Shown here: piece by piece, positions 8,984 to 15,841 of the stretch
Layout of the letters: each line of letters opens with the position of its first letter
Position numbering within the stretch: position 1 is the first letter of the stretch
Origin: an uncultured Prolixibacteraceae bacterium
GTDB taxonomy: Bacteria > Bacteroidota > Bacteroidia > Bacteroidales > Prolixibacteraceae
Length of the DNA: 64,000 nucleotides
Assembly: GCA_913063265.1 (NCBI GenBank)
Contig: CAJXZG010000020.1
Coordinates: forward strand, 1-64,000
Reading direction: 5' to 3'
Notes under the pieces: model-generated
Databases searched by the model: none
Told to the model about the DNA's origin: nothing
What the model saw: the letters and a program-made list of their open reading frames with translations, nothing else
Program-made: the position numbers and the translations under genes

Positions 8984-10363
8984 ATGAGCAGAGCGATAGA
9001 TTTTATCTTTCAATTTCAACTAATTGCAATTATTGCGGGTTTGCTCTTTTTTATTTTTTATTCATTTTTTGAGAAAGAAAAAAAGGCTGCACAAAAAGCT
9101 CTAATCCCTTTTTTGATTATAATTTCAGTATTTGTTTTTCATTACTTTTATGACATCCCACTTTTATTTCAGGTTATTTCTTCCGGGCTATTGACAATCA
9201 TTTTCGTATTATTAATTATACCTTTTGGAAATAATGAAGTGAAATTTGAAATTCCGGAAAATAAATTTGACGAAAGAGATATTATGTTCTCTCGCATGGA
9301 ATTAAAAGAGAATACTGAAAAGTTTAATCAGTATTACAAAATGAATCCGGAAAACAAGGAAAAAGACGATAAGTTTAGAAAGGAGCCTGGTTTATTAAGT
9401 CAGAAATCAAAATTATATAATCCATTTCTCTTTAATGCAGCAGCAGCAAGTTTTTCAACAGTTGATTTATTGCAGCCACTGGTTGAAACAAAAAATCACC
9501 TGAAAAATACTAATGATTTGCATGCATCTGAAATTACGGATTTTATCAAACATTGGGCTTTAAAACTTGGAGCTGCTGACATTGGTTTTACCATATTAAA
9601 ACCACATCATTTATATTCTTATATCGGAAGAGGAAAGGATTATGGAAAAGAACTTCAATTGAACCATAAATATGCCATTGCTTTTACGGTAGAAATGAGT
9701 CATGATTCAATGCAACATGCTCCACAGGGAACAATTATTACAGAATCTTCTCAACAGTATTTAAATGCCGGAACAATTGCTGTCCAGATTGCAGAATTTA
9801 TTCGAAATACAGGATTTGATGCCCGAGCACATATAGATGCGAATTATAGGGTAATTTGTCCTGCTGTGGCAATGGATGCCGGACTGGGAACAATTGGCAG
9901 AATGGGATTATTAATGACGCCTAAGCAAGGGCCCCGGGTACGAATTGGAGTGGTTACAACAAACCTGGAAGTACCAATTAATAAAAGGCCCATCGATTCA
10001 TCAATGATACATTTTTGTGAGATTTGTAAAAAATGTGCTGTAAACTGTCCTTCAGGTTCTATTTCTTTTGATACGTCAAAAAATGAGAAAAAATATAAAA
10101 GATGGCTTATAGATCATGAATCTTGTTTTACATACTGGACCAAGGTTGGAACTGATTGTGGCCGGTGTATTGCAGTTTGTCCATATGCTCACAATAATAA
10201 TTTACTTCATAATCTGGTACGACATTTCCTGAAGATTAATCCATTTAACAGATGGATTGCATTAAAACTTGATAACTTTTTTTATAACATTAAACCACCT
10301 TTAGTTCCATTAAAAAATTGGATGAAACCAAATTCCGGCGAAAGAATTAAAGAATTTATGTAA
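8984..10363 (+). CDS. Membrane-anchored reductive-dehalogenase-like Fe-S protein
   Basis: 459 residues. Three hydrophobic helices (about 8-27, 38-54, 57-80) lie at the N-terminus with no Tat motif. A soluble domain then carries RdhA-family features: FDERDIMFSRMELKENTEKF followed by YYKMNPENKEKDD, the core AGLGTIGRMGLLMTPKQGPR, and two Fe-S motifs, Cys345/348/351/355 (CxxCxxCxxxCP) and Cys381/392/395/399. RdhA enzymes bind a corrinoid and two 4Fe-4S clusters and remove halogens. QueG is the nearest alternative family, but it lacks membrane helices. Putative dehalogenases with N-terminal helices have been reported from genome surveys. Without the anchor helices it would have no route to the membrane. 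No rdhB or corrinoid gene is adjacent. Substrate is unknown. Confidence 0.75.
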   Translation: MSRAIDFIFQFQLIAIIAGLLFFIFYSFFEKEKKAAQKALIPFLIIISVFVFHYFYDIPLLFQVISSGLLTIIFVLLIIPFGNNEVKFEIPENKFDERDIMFSRMELKENTEKFNQYYKMNPENKEKDDKFRKEPGLLSQKSKLYNPFLFNAAAASFSTVDLLQPLVETKNHLKNTNDLHASEITDFIKHWALKLGAADIGFTILKPHHLYSYIGRGKDYGKELQLNHKYAIAFTVEMSHDSMQHAPQGTIITESSQQYLNAGTIAVQIAEFIRNTGFDARAHIDANYRVICPAVAMDAGLGTIGRMGLLMTPKQGPRVRIGVVTTNLEVPINKRPIDSSMIHFCEICKKCAVNCPSGSISFDTSKNEKKYKRWLIDHESCFTYWTKVGTDCGRCIAVCPYAHNNNLLHNLVRHFLKINPFNRWIALKLDNFFYNIKPPLVPLKNWMKPNSGERIKEFM

Positions 10364-10447
10364 AATAATTGACAAAATTATTACTTCAAAAGTATTCTGA
10401 AATTATAATCAATATTGAATAGAAAGCCACATTTACCCTTAAAAAAC

Positions 10448-10478
10448 TTTGAGTATTAGGGCTTAATATCTATTTTCG
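10448..10478 (+). promoter_or_regulatory. Promoter of the DUF349 gene
   Basis: TTTG at 10448-10451, 19 bases, then TATTTTCG at 10471-10478 (one mismatch to TAnnTTTG). The start codon is 53 bases downstream. Confidence 0.55.
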
Positions 10479-10531
10479 TAGCGAAATGTACATGCACACC
10501 GTTAGTTAAATGGTATTAAATCTTATTTAAA

Positions 10532-12838
10532 ATGAAATCCGAAGATCTCAAAAACTCGAATGAGTTGGAAAAAACTGAAAAATCTGAAATTAAAAAATCA
10601 GAAAAATCTGTAGAAAATAAAGAAACTGAAACTTCTAAATCAACAGAAAAAGTTGTTAAAGAAAAAGCTGAACCTGCTAAAGAACAAGAACAGGTAATCG
10701 AAGAAAGTTCTGAGCAACCAAAAAAAGAAGTTGAGAAAAAAGTGGAAGATAATTCTGTTGCAGCTGAGGAAAAAACAGAGGTAGAAAAAGCGGAAACGGA
10801 AAAACCTTTGAATCAAAAGGAGGAAAAGGCTGTCAAAAAAACAGAAGAACAAAAAGAAGAACCTCAGGACGAAAGTGTAAAACCTAATAAAAAGACTGAC
10901 AAAAAAGATCCGGAAGAAACTACAGAAAAAGAGAAATCGGAAGAATTATCAAATAAAAAGATTGACACAGAAAAAGAAATAGTAGCAACGGAAAAAAAGG
11001 AAGAATCAAAGACAGAAACAGAAAAAAAGGAAGAAAAGGAGGCAAAGGCAAAAGAAGAAAATAAAGAGGAACCGGTGAAGGAGGAGCCTGAAGCTGTGAT
11101 AGAAGAGAAAAAAGAAGTAGTTGATTATTCGAAATACAATCAGGTTGAATTGGTTAACGCAATGCGAGATTTAATCGATGAAGCTGAAGACAATGATATA
11201 AAAGCTGAAATAGACATAATAAAATCTGTTTTTTACAAGAAAAAGAATGAAGATCTCGAAAAAGTAAAAGCAGAGTTTATAAAAAATGGAGGTAAGGAAG
11301 AAGAATTTGTACCGGAAGAGAATCTTTATGAAAAAGATATTAAAGATTTGCTGAAAAAATATGGTCAGATTCGTAAGGAACAGCACAAACAACTTGATTC
11401 TGAAAAAGAAGAAAATCTAAAGAAAAAGTTTGAGATTATAGAAAAGATTAAGGGGCTGATTAATAATGAAGAATCTATAAATAAGACTTTTAACGAATTC
11501 AGGGATTTACAGCGTGAATGGCGTGAAATTGGTTTGGTTCCTCAGTCAAAAATGAAGAATTTATGGGATACCTATCATTTTCATGTCGAGAACTTTTATG
11601 ATTACATAAAAATAAACCGCGAGCTGCGTGACCTCGATCTCAAAAAGAACATGGAAGCCAAAATCGCTCTTTGCGAAAGTGCTGAGGAGTTAATGGTTGA
11701 ACCTTCTGTAATAAAGGCATTCAATACACTTCAAAAGTATCATGAGCAATGGCGTGAAATCGGTCCGGTACCCAGAGAAAACAAAGATGAACTTTGGGAA
11801 AGATTTAAAAAAATTACTTCAATAATCAACAAAAAACACCAGGAGTTTTTTGAATTAAAGAAAGAAGAACAAAAGAAAAACCTGGAAGCCAAAACAGCAC
11901 TTTGCGAAAAAGTTGAGGAAATTTGTAATTCACAAATTGAAGGATATAAAGATTGGGATAGTAAATCGAAGGAGCTTGTTGAACTACAGAAAGTTTGGAG
12001 AACCATTGGTTTTGCTCCCAAAAAGGAGAACAACAAAATTTATGAACGTTTCAGAACAGCATGCGATACATTTTTTAACCGCAAACGCGAGTTCTATTCA
12101 AAAAATAAAGAGATTCAGCAAAATAATCTCCAGCAAAAAATCGATTTATGTTTGCAGGCTGAGGAATTAAAGGACAGCACCGACTGGAAAAAAACAACAC
12201 AGGATTTTATAAATATTCAAAAGAAATGGAAAGAAATCGGGCCTGTGCCAAGAAAACATTCCGATTCGGTATGGAAACGTTTTAGAGGAGCCTGTGATTA
12301 TTTTTTTGAGAAAAAATCTGAACATTTCTCAGGTGTCGATTCTGCACAATTGGATAACCTTAAACTCAAGGAGGATTTAATTGCTGAATTGCAAAACTTT
12401 AAATCGTCTGATGATGTAAATGAAAATCTGAAATTATTAAAAGATATTCAACGAAGATGGTCTGAAATCGGACATGTTCCCTATAAAAAGAAAGACACTA
12501 TTCAACAAAAATTCAGAGAAGAAATTGATAAACTTTTTGATCAGTTGAATATTGATGAAGATAAACGCAATATGTTGAAATTTAAAACTAAAATGTCAAC
12601 ATTCTCTGAATCATCACGTGGTCAAAACAAAATGAGACTCGAGCGCGATAAGTATATGAATAAGCTAAAACAGCTTGAAAATGATTTGGTACTTCTTGAT
12701 AATAATATTGGTTTCTTTGCAAAAAGTAAAAATGCAGAAGCTTTAATTAAAGATGTAAATAAGAAGATTGAAGCTACAAGAAAAAGAATCGAATCTTTGA
12801 AGGAAAAAATCAGAGTTATCGACGAAATGGACGATTAA
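10532..12838 (+). CDS. DUF349 repeat protein with long charged N-terminal region
   Basis: 768 residues. The first about 200 residues are low complexity, nearly all Lys, Glu, Ser, Thr and Val, and likely disordered. From about 205 the protein is helical and contains about five DUF349 units, each recognised by a W..IG.VP signature (REIGLVPQSK, REIGPVPREN, RTIGFAPKKE, KEIGPVPRKH, SEIGHVPYKK). A coiled coil fills the last 100 residues. DUF349 proteins are widespread in Bacteroidota and cytoplasmic. Their biochemical role is not settled. The gene is monocistronic, with its own promoter and a strong terminator. Confidence 0.88.
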   Translation: MKSEDLKNSNELEKTEKSEIKKSEKSVENKETETSKSTEKVVKEKAEPAKEQEQVIEESSEQPKKEVEKKVEDNSVAAEEKTEVEKAETEKPLNQKEEKAVKKTEEQKEEPQDESVKPNKKTDKKDPEETTEKEKSEELSNKKIDTEKEIVATEKKEESKTETEKKEEKEAKAKEENKEEPVKEEPEAVIEEKKEVVDYSKYNQVELVNAMRDLIDEAEDNDIKAEIDIIKSVFYKKKNEDLEKVKAEFIKNGGKEEEFVPEENLYEKDIKDLLKKYGQIRKEQHKQLDSEKEENLKKKFEIIEKIKGLINNEESINKTFNEFRDLQREWREIGLVPQSKMKNLWDTYHFHVENFYDYIKINRELRDLDLKKNMEAKIALCESAEELMVEPSVIKAFNTLQKYHEQWREIGPVPRENKDELWERFKKITSIINKKHQEFFELKKEEQKKNLEAKTALCEKVEEICNSQIEGYKDWDSKSKELVELQKVWRTIGFAPKKENNKIYERFRTACDTFFNRKREFYSKNKEIQQNNLQQKIDLCLQAEELKDSTDWKKTTQDFINIQKKWKEIGPVPRKHSDSVWKRFRGACDYFFEKKSEHFSGVDSAQLDNLKLKEDLIAELQNFKSSDDVNENLKLLKDIQRRWSEIGHVPYKKKDTIQQKFREEIDKLFDQLNIDEDKRNMLKFKTKMSTFSESSRGQNKMRLERDKYMNKLKQLENDLVLLDNNIGFFAKSKNAEALIKDVNKKIEATRKRIESLKEKIRVIDEMDD

Positions 12839-12866
12839 TAAGATAGTTTAATCGTAACGATATATA

Positions 12867-12900
12867 AATGAGGCATTTTGTAGATTCAGAATGCCTCATT
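12867..12900. terminator. Terminator of the DUF349 gene, overlapping the end of the S24 regulator gene
   Basis: A perfect 11-base-pair stem (AATGAGGCATT against AATGCCTCATT) with a 12-base loop, followed by TTTTTT on the plus strand. Its right arm and loop also encode the last codons (NEAF, stop at 12886) of the convergent regulator. Confidence 0.8.
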
Positions 12901-13611
12901 TTTTATGTCGATTTCAAAACTGTTCCATGTTTCAAACTGCCATATTTCCAATACCTGAGAAAGAGAAATTTCGTAAGGTTCATAACTGCGATTGGAAGAA
13001 ACGAGTAAAAGTTTTTTGTCTTCCAGTTGACTGTAAACCAGTTTAAAAACAATGCCGTCGTTTTTGGTAACGATTATGTATGCTTTCCCGTTTTTGATGT
13101 GTTCCCAGTTTTCGAGGTACGAACAAGTAACCCATGATTTTTCGGGAATTGGCAACATTGAATCTCCCTGAATCTGGAAAGAACGGTAGGTTCTATTTTC
13201 CGGGAGAAAAGGTAGTTTAAACCTTGGTAAAGAGGAAATGAATTCCAAATCGCCGTAACTACTGGTATAACCGGCCTGTGCTTTTACCGGTACCATTTCA
13301 ATGTTTTCTTTGCCATTTTCATCGACAGTAATGGTAAGTAAACGCAGCTTATTGCCTGTAATATCCACATCAAAACCTTTCTCGATTTGTGATAGCTGAA
13401 ACTCAGAAAGTACTTCGAGTTTGTATTTTATCATGGCATCGAGCGAAACATTAAAATAATCCGATATTTTTATCAAGGTCCGAAATGGAGGTTGAACATT
13501 TCTTTCGTAACCCGAAAGGGTAGTACGTGTGATTTCTAATTCGGCAGCTAAATCGGTTTGCGATTTTTTTCGCCTCTGTCGTAGAAATTTTAAATTTTTA
13601 GAAAAATACAT
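12886..13611 (-). CDS. XRE-type repressor with S24 (LexA-like) autoprotease domain
   Basis: 241 residues. A helix-turn-helix of the XRE/Cro type covers about 1-62 (LAAELEITRTTLSGYERN), followed by a linker and an S24 peptidase domain. The LexA/UmuD elements are all present: a scissile Ala113-Gly114 (VKAQAGY), a Ser nucleophile at 151 (QGDSM) and a Lys base at 190 (GIVFKLV). Ser-to-Lys spacing is 39 (37 in LexA). Such repressors cleave themselves when RecA is activated by DNA damage, releasing target genes. It lies about 900 bases before dinB-dnaE on the opposite strand, so it is the natural candidate regulator of this damage-tolerance island. Direct control is inferred. Confidence 0.85.
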   Translation of the reverse strand: MYFSKNLKFLRQRRKKSQTDLAAELEITRTTLSGYERNVQPPFRTLIKISDYFNVSLDAMIKYKLEVLSEFQLSQIEKGFDVDITGNKLRLLTITVDENGKENIEMVPVKAQAGYTSSYGDLEFISSLPRFKLPFLPENRTYRSFQIQGDSMLPIPEKSWVTCSYLENWEHIKNGKAYIIVTKNDGIVFKLVYSQLEDKKLLLVSSNRSYEPYEISLSQVLEIWQFETWNSFEIDIKNEAF

Positions 13612-13662
13612 AATTGTAAAGTTTTATGTTATGCTTTGCAAACTGTGTGATTTTTTAATTTT

Positions 13663-13685
13663 ACACCGAGGCTTTAGCCCGGTGT
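13663..13685. repeat. REP-like hairpin
   Basis: Outer arms ACACCG and CGGTGT, a one-base bulge, and inner arms GGC and GCC closing a TTTA loop. It lies in the gap between the S24 regulator start and the transposase stop. Confidence 0.6.
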
Positions 13686-13710
13686 TTAAGTAAATTATCT
13701 TAAGTTCCAG

Positions 13711-13724
13711 GCTTTAGCCATTAA
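13711..13724. repeat. Left copy of 14-base inverted repeat flanking the transposase
   Basis: GCTTTAGCCATTAA. The reverse complement is found at 14158-14171, just outside the other end of the transposase gene, and a same-orientation copy at 14339. Confidence 0.65.
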
Positions 13725-14148
13725 AAACCTGAAAATGATATTTTGAAATGAACTCATTGTATTCTTCTTCCCAGGTTCTCTTTTTATGATGATCCTCTTG
13801 CTTTTCAATATAGTTTTTTACCGAAATAACCTGAGAATCACTAATACTTACTGCAAAGTATTCCTTTTGCCAATATAATTTTAATTGGCTCAAATTATTT
13901 TTATTAAACCAGTATGATGATTCTCCTTTAATCAATTGCATTACATTCTCAATTGATTGATTGTTTTTAAGACGAAATAGACAATGTACATGATTATTAT
14001 GACCACTTACTATTTCCATTAATATATCTTTCTTTATTGCATTTTTATGGATATGATTAAATAATTCTTGTCTTATATTTTGATTTAGTAGTGGCTTTCG
14101 GTTTTTTACCGTCCAAACTGCATGAATCCAAATTTTAACGTATGACAT
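13714..14148 (-). CDS. Solo IS200/IS605-type Y1 transposase (REP-associated type)
   Basis: 144 residues, the normal size of TnpA-like Y1 transposases. The HUH motif is His53-Val-His55 (SGHNNHVHCLF), and the catalytic Tyr is probably Tyr113 in KNYIEKQ. Both are present, so the protein may be active. No TnpB/IscB gene accompanies it. The palindromic repeats on both sides favour a REP-associated transposase (RAYT) over a complete IS200 element. It cuts and joins single-stranded DNA next to hairpins. It sits between the S24 regulator and dinB and breaks what may once have been a divergent regulator-polymerase unit. Confidence 0.88.
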   Translation of the reverse strand: MSYVKIWIHAVWTVKNRKPLLNQNIRQELFNHIHKNAIKKDILMEIVSGHNNHVHCLFRLKNNQSIENVMQLIKGESSYWFNKNNLSQLKLYWQKEYFAVSISDSQVISVKNYIEKQEDHHKKRTWEEEYNEFISKYHFQVFNG

Positions 14149-14157
14149 ATTTTCTTA

Positions 14158-14171
14158 TTAATGGCTAAAGC
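14158..14171. repeat. Right copy of 14-base inverted repeat flanking the transposase
   Basis: TTAATGGCTAAAGC, the exact reverse complement of 13711-13724. It begins 10 bases upstream of the transposase start codon. Confidence 0.65.
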
Positions 14172-14200
14172 CTTGTTTGGTAATGTAATTTATAATGTCA

Positions 14201-14220
14201 CACCGCCCTGAAGGACGGAG
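14201..14220. repeat. REP-like unit, copy 1
   Basis: CACCGCCCTGAAGGACGGAG, which can fold (CCG-CC-T against A-GG-CGG). A copy with one difference lies at 14388-14407. Confidence 0.6.
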
Positions 14221-14291
14221 CAAAAAAATCCAATTAAAATAAATTCTTATTATATATTGCTTCTTTTTTTGTATTTATCTCTACTTCTTTC

Positions 14292-14317
14292 TTCCACCAT
14301 GCTAAAGCATGGTGGAA
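14292..14317. repeat. Perfect 11-base-pair hairpin in the REP cluster
   Basis: TTCCACCATGC, loop TAAA, GCATGGTGGAA. The loop and inner bases echo the GCTAAAGC core of the flanking repeats. Confidence 0.6.
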
Positions 14318-14338
14318 AACTAATAGTAAAATCCACCG

Positions 14339-14354
14339 GCTTTAGCCATTAAAA
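14339..14354. repeat. Third copy of the GCTTTAGCCATTAA repeat
   Basis: GCTTTAGCCATTAAAA, same orientation as the copy at 13711 and identical over 16 bases including the AA that follows there. Confidence 0.6.
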
Positions 14355-14387
14355 GCCAGGGTCTGAATTGTTTTATAGTTATAGTAT

Positions 14388-14407
14388 CACCGGCCTGAAG
14401 GACGGAG
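14388..14407. repeat. REP-like unit, copy 2
   Basis: CACCGGCCTGAAGGACGGAG, 19 of 20 bases identical to 14201-14220. Confidence 0.6.
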
Positions 14408-14484
14408 TGAGAAATCATCTAAAACTCTATATCTTCCAACTTCCGACATCGATCATCCAACTTTTTTCTTTCAAATATAAAACA

Positions 14485-14530
14485 AAATGACTATATTATC
14501 AACATATAATTGACGACATAATAGTCATTT
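14485..14530. promoter_or_regulatory. Long inverted repeat in front of dinB, candidate operator
   Basis: Perfect 10-base arms AAATGACTAT (14485-14494) and ATAGTCATTT (14521-14530) are separated by 26 bases. Inside lies a smaller dyad, TCAA and TTGA separated by 7 bases. The right arm ends one base before the dinB ATG, so a bound repressor would block transcription or initiation. The S24 repressor nearby is a plausible binder, but I did not find the same sequence before umuD. Confidence 0.5.
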
Positions 14531-14531
14531 A

Positions 14532-15746
14532 ATGAAAAGACATATTGTACATCTTGATTTGGATACTTTTTTTGTTTCGTGCGAAAGACTGTTAGACAGA
14601 AGGTTAAATCAACTTCCGGTGCTGATTGGTGGTACGGGAGACAGGGGAGTGGTAGCATCATGCAGTTACGAAACCCGGCAATATGGTGTCCACTCGGGTA
14701 TGCCAATGAAAATGGCCAGGATTTTATGTCCCGATGCAATAGTAATACGCGGTAATAGTGGAGTTTATTCCAAATTTTCAGATATGGTTACCGATATTAT
14801 AAAAGAGCGATCACCACTTTTTGAAAAATCTTCCATTGATGAATTTTATGTTGATGTAACCGGTATGGATCGTTTCTTTGGAACTTACCAATGGGCAAAA
14901 GAGTTACGGGAAAAGATTATCAGAGAAACCATGTTGCCGATTTCCTTTGGACTTTCAATAAACAAAACGGTTTCGAAAGTCGGTACTTCAGAAGCTAAAC
15001 CCAATAATTTTATCAATATTCCGGATGGACATGAAAAAGGTTTTCTTGCACCACTTTCAGTAAAAAAAATACCTATGGTAGGCAATCAGACTTATCGTTT
15101 GTTGAGGAGTATGGGAGTTGAAAAAGTAAAAACAGTACAGGAAATGCCTGTAGAATTAATGGAGAGTGTATTAGGGAAAAATGGTATTTCACTCTGGAAA
15201 AAGGCACAGGGAGTTGATAATACACCCGTTATAGGCTGGAGTGAAAGAAAATCAATTTCGATGGAACGGACTTTTGAAAAAGACTCGACAGATATTCACA
15301 AATTAAAAAGCATTTTAATTTCGATGGCAGAAAACCTGGCTTTTCAGCTTCGTAGCGGAAATAAACTAACAGCTTGTATTTCTATAAAAATAAGGTACTC
15401 CGATTTTCAAACTTACAGTAAACAAAGGATGGTTCCTTATACATCGCTTGATCACACATTAATTAAAACCACATTGGAACTATTCGATAGTCTTTATCAG
15501 CGAAGAGTATTAATTCGACTTGTAGGAGTTAGGTTTAGTCATTTGGTGGGAGGAAGTTATCAGATGCGACTTTTTGAAGATTCTGAAAAACTGATAAAAC
15601 TATATCAGTCGATGGATTTGATAAAAAACAGGTTTGGACAAAAGGCAGTTAAACGTGCTGTAACTATGGGAGTAAAAAGTATTGGTGGAATGCCTAATCC
15701 TTTTAACGGACAACCACCGGTTATACCGGCACACAGAAGAGGGTAG
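14532..15746 (+). CDS. dinB: Y-family DNA polymerase (DNA polymerase IV type)
   Basis: 404 residues. The catalytic acids sit where E. coli Pol IV has them: Asp9/Asp11 in HLDLDTFFVSCE, and Asp103-Glu104 in SSIDEFYVD. The little-finger domain is present, and a clamp-binding motif QMRLF lies near the C-terminus. It copies damaged DNA with low fidelity. It is followed 95 bases later by a DnaE-type polymerase on the same strand. In ImuB-DnaE2 cassettes the Y-family partner is catalytically dead, but here the active site is intact, so dinB is the better name. A long inverted repeat precedes the start. Confidence 0.92.
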   Translation: MKRHIVHLDLDTFFVSCERLLDRRLNQLPVLIGGTGDRGVVASCSYETRQYGVHSGMPMKMARILCPDAIVIRGNSGVYSKFSDMVTDIIKERSPLFEKSSIDEFYVDVTGMDRFFGTYQWAKELREKIIRETMLPISFGLSINKTVSKVGTSEAKPNNFINIPDGHEKGFLAPLSVKKIPMVGNQTYRLLRSMGVEKVKTVQEMPVELMESVLGKNGISLWKKAQGVDNTPVIGWSERKSISMERTFEKDSTDIHKLKSILISMAENLAFQLRSGNKLTACISIKIRYSDFQTYSKQRMVPYTSLDHTLIKTTLELFDSLYQRRVLIRLVGVRFSHLVGGSYQMRLFEDSEKLIKLYQSMDLIKNRFGQKAVKRAVTMGVKSIGGMPNPFNGQPPVIPAHRRG

Positions 15747-15803
15747 ATGAGTAGAAAGGAAAAAGTTAAAAGGCAAAAGGAAAAAGAAATAGAAGAGTTA
15801 TAG
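15747..15803 (+). CDS. Possible 18-codon Lys/Glu-rich mini-ORF between dinB and dnaE
   Basis: ATG follows the dinB stop codon directly (TAGATG) and the frame encodes MSRKEKVKRQKEKEIEEL before a TAG. It could be translated by reinitiation and couple dinB to dnaE, or be chance in A-rich spacer. There is no other support. Confidence 0.2.
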   Translation: MSRKEKVKRQKEKEIEEL

Positions 15804-15841
15804 AAGTTTACAATTGTATAATTAAGTATTAGAATATAGAA

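Larger units (their letters stand above)
13663..14410. mobile_element. REP-like repeat cluster around a solo Y1 transposase (RAYT-like module)
   Basis: The transposase gene at 13714-14148 is surrounded by short palindromic repeats. These are a hairpin at 13663-13685 (ACACCG/CGGTGT with inner GGC-TTTA-GCC), inverted 14-base copies at 13711-13724 and 14158-14171, a third copy at 14339-14354, two near-identical 20-base units at 14201-14220 and 14388-14407, and a perfect hairpin at 14292-14317. This layout matches REP-associated tyrosine transposases, where the single-strand transposase mobilises or maintains palindromic repeats. I noticed no copies elsewhere in the window by eye. Confidence 0.65.

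Noticed and set aside
10640-10852. Phe-rich minus-strand frame inside the DUF349 gene
   Set aside because: It is the antisense reading of the Lys/Glu codons, with no start context.
13612-13713. A dinB-like operator before the S24 regulator
   Set aside because: The long inverted repeat seen before dinB is not present here. The gap contains only the REP-like hairpin and a TTGCAA core.
12886-14148. Prophage remnant suggested by a phage-type repressor and a transposase
   Set aside because: No integrase, terminase, capsid or attachment repeats are seen. The neighbours are repair polymerases and REP-like repeats.
14532-15746. Naming the Y-family gene imuB
   Set aside because: The catalytic Asp and Glu residues are intact and no imuA precedes it. 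ImuB lacks these residues.
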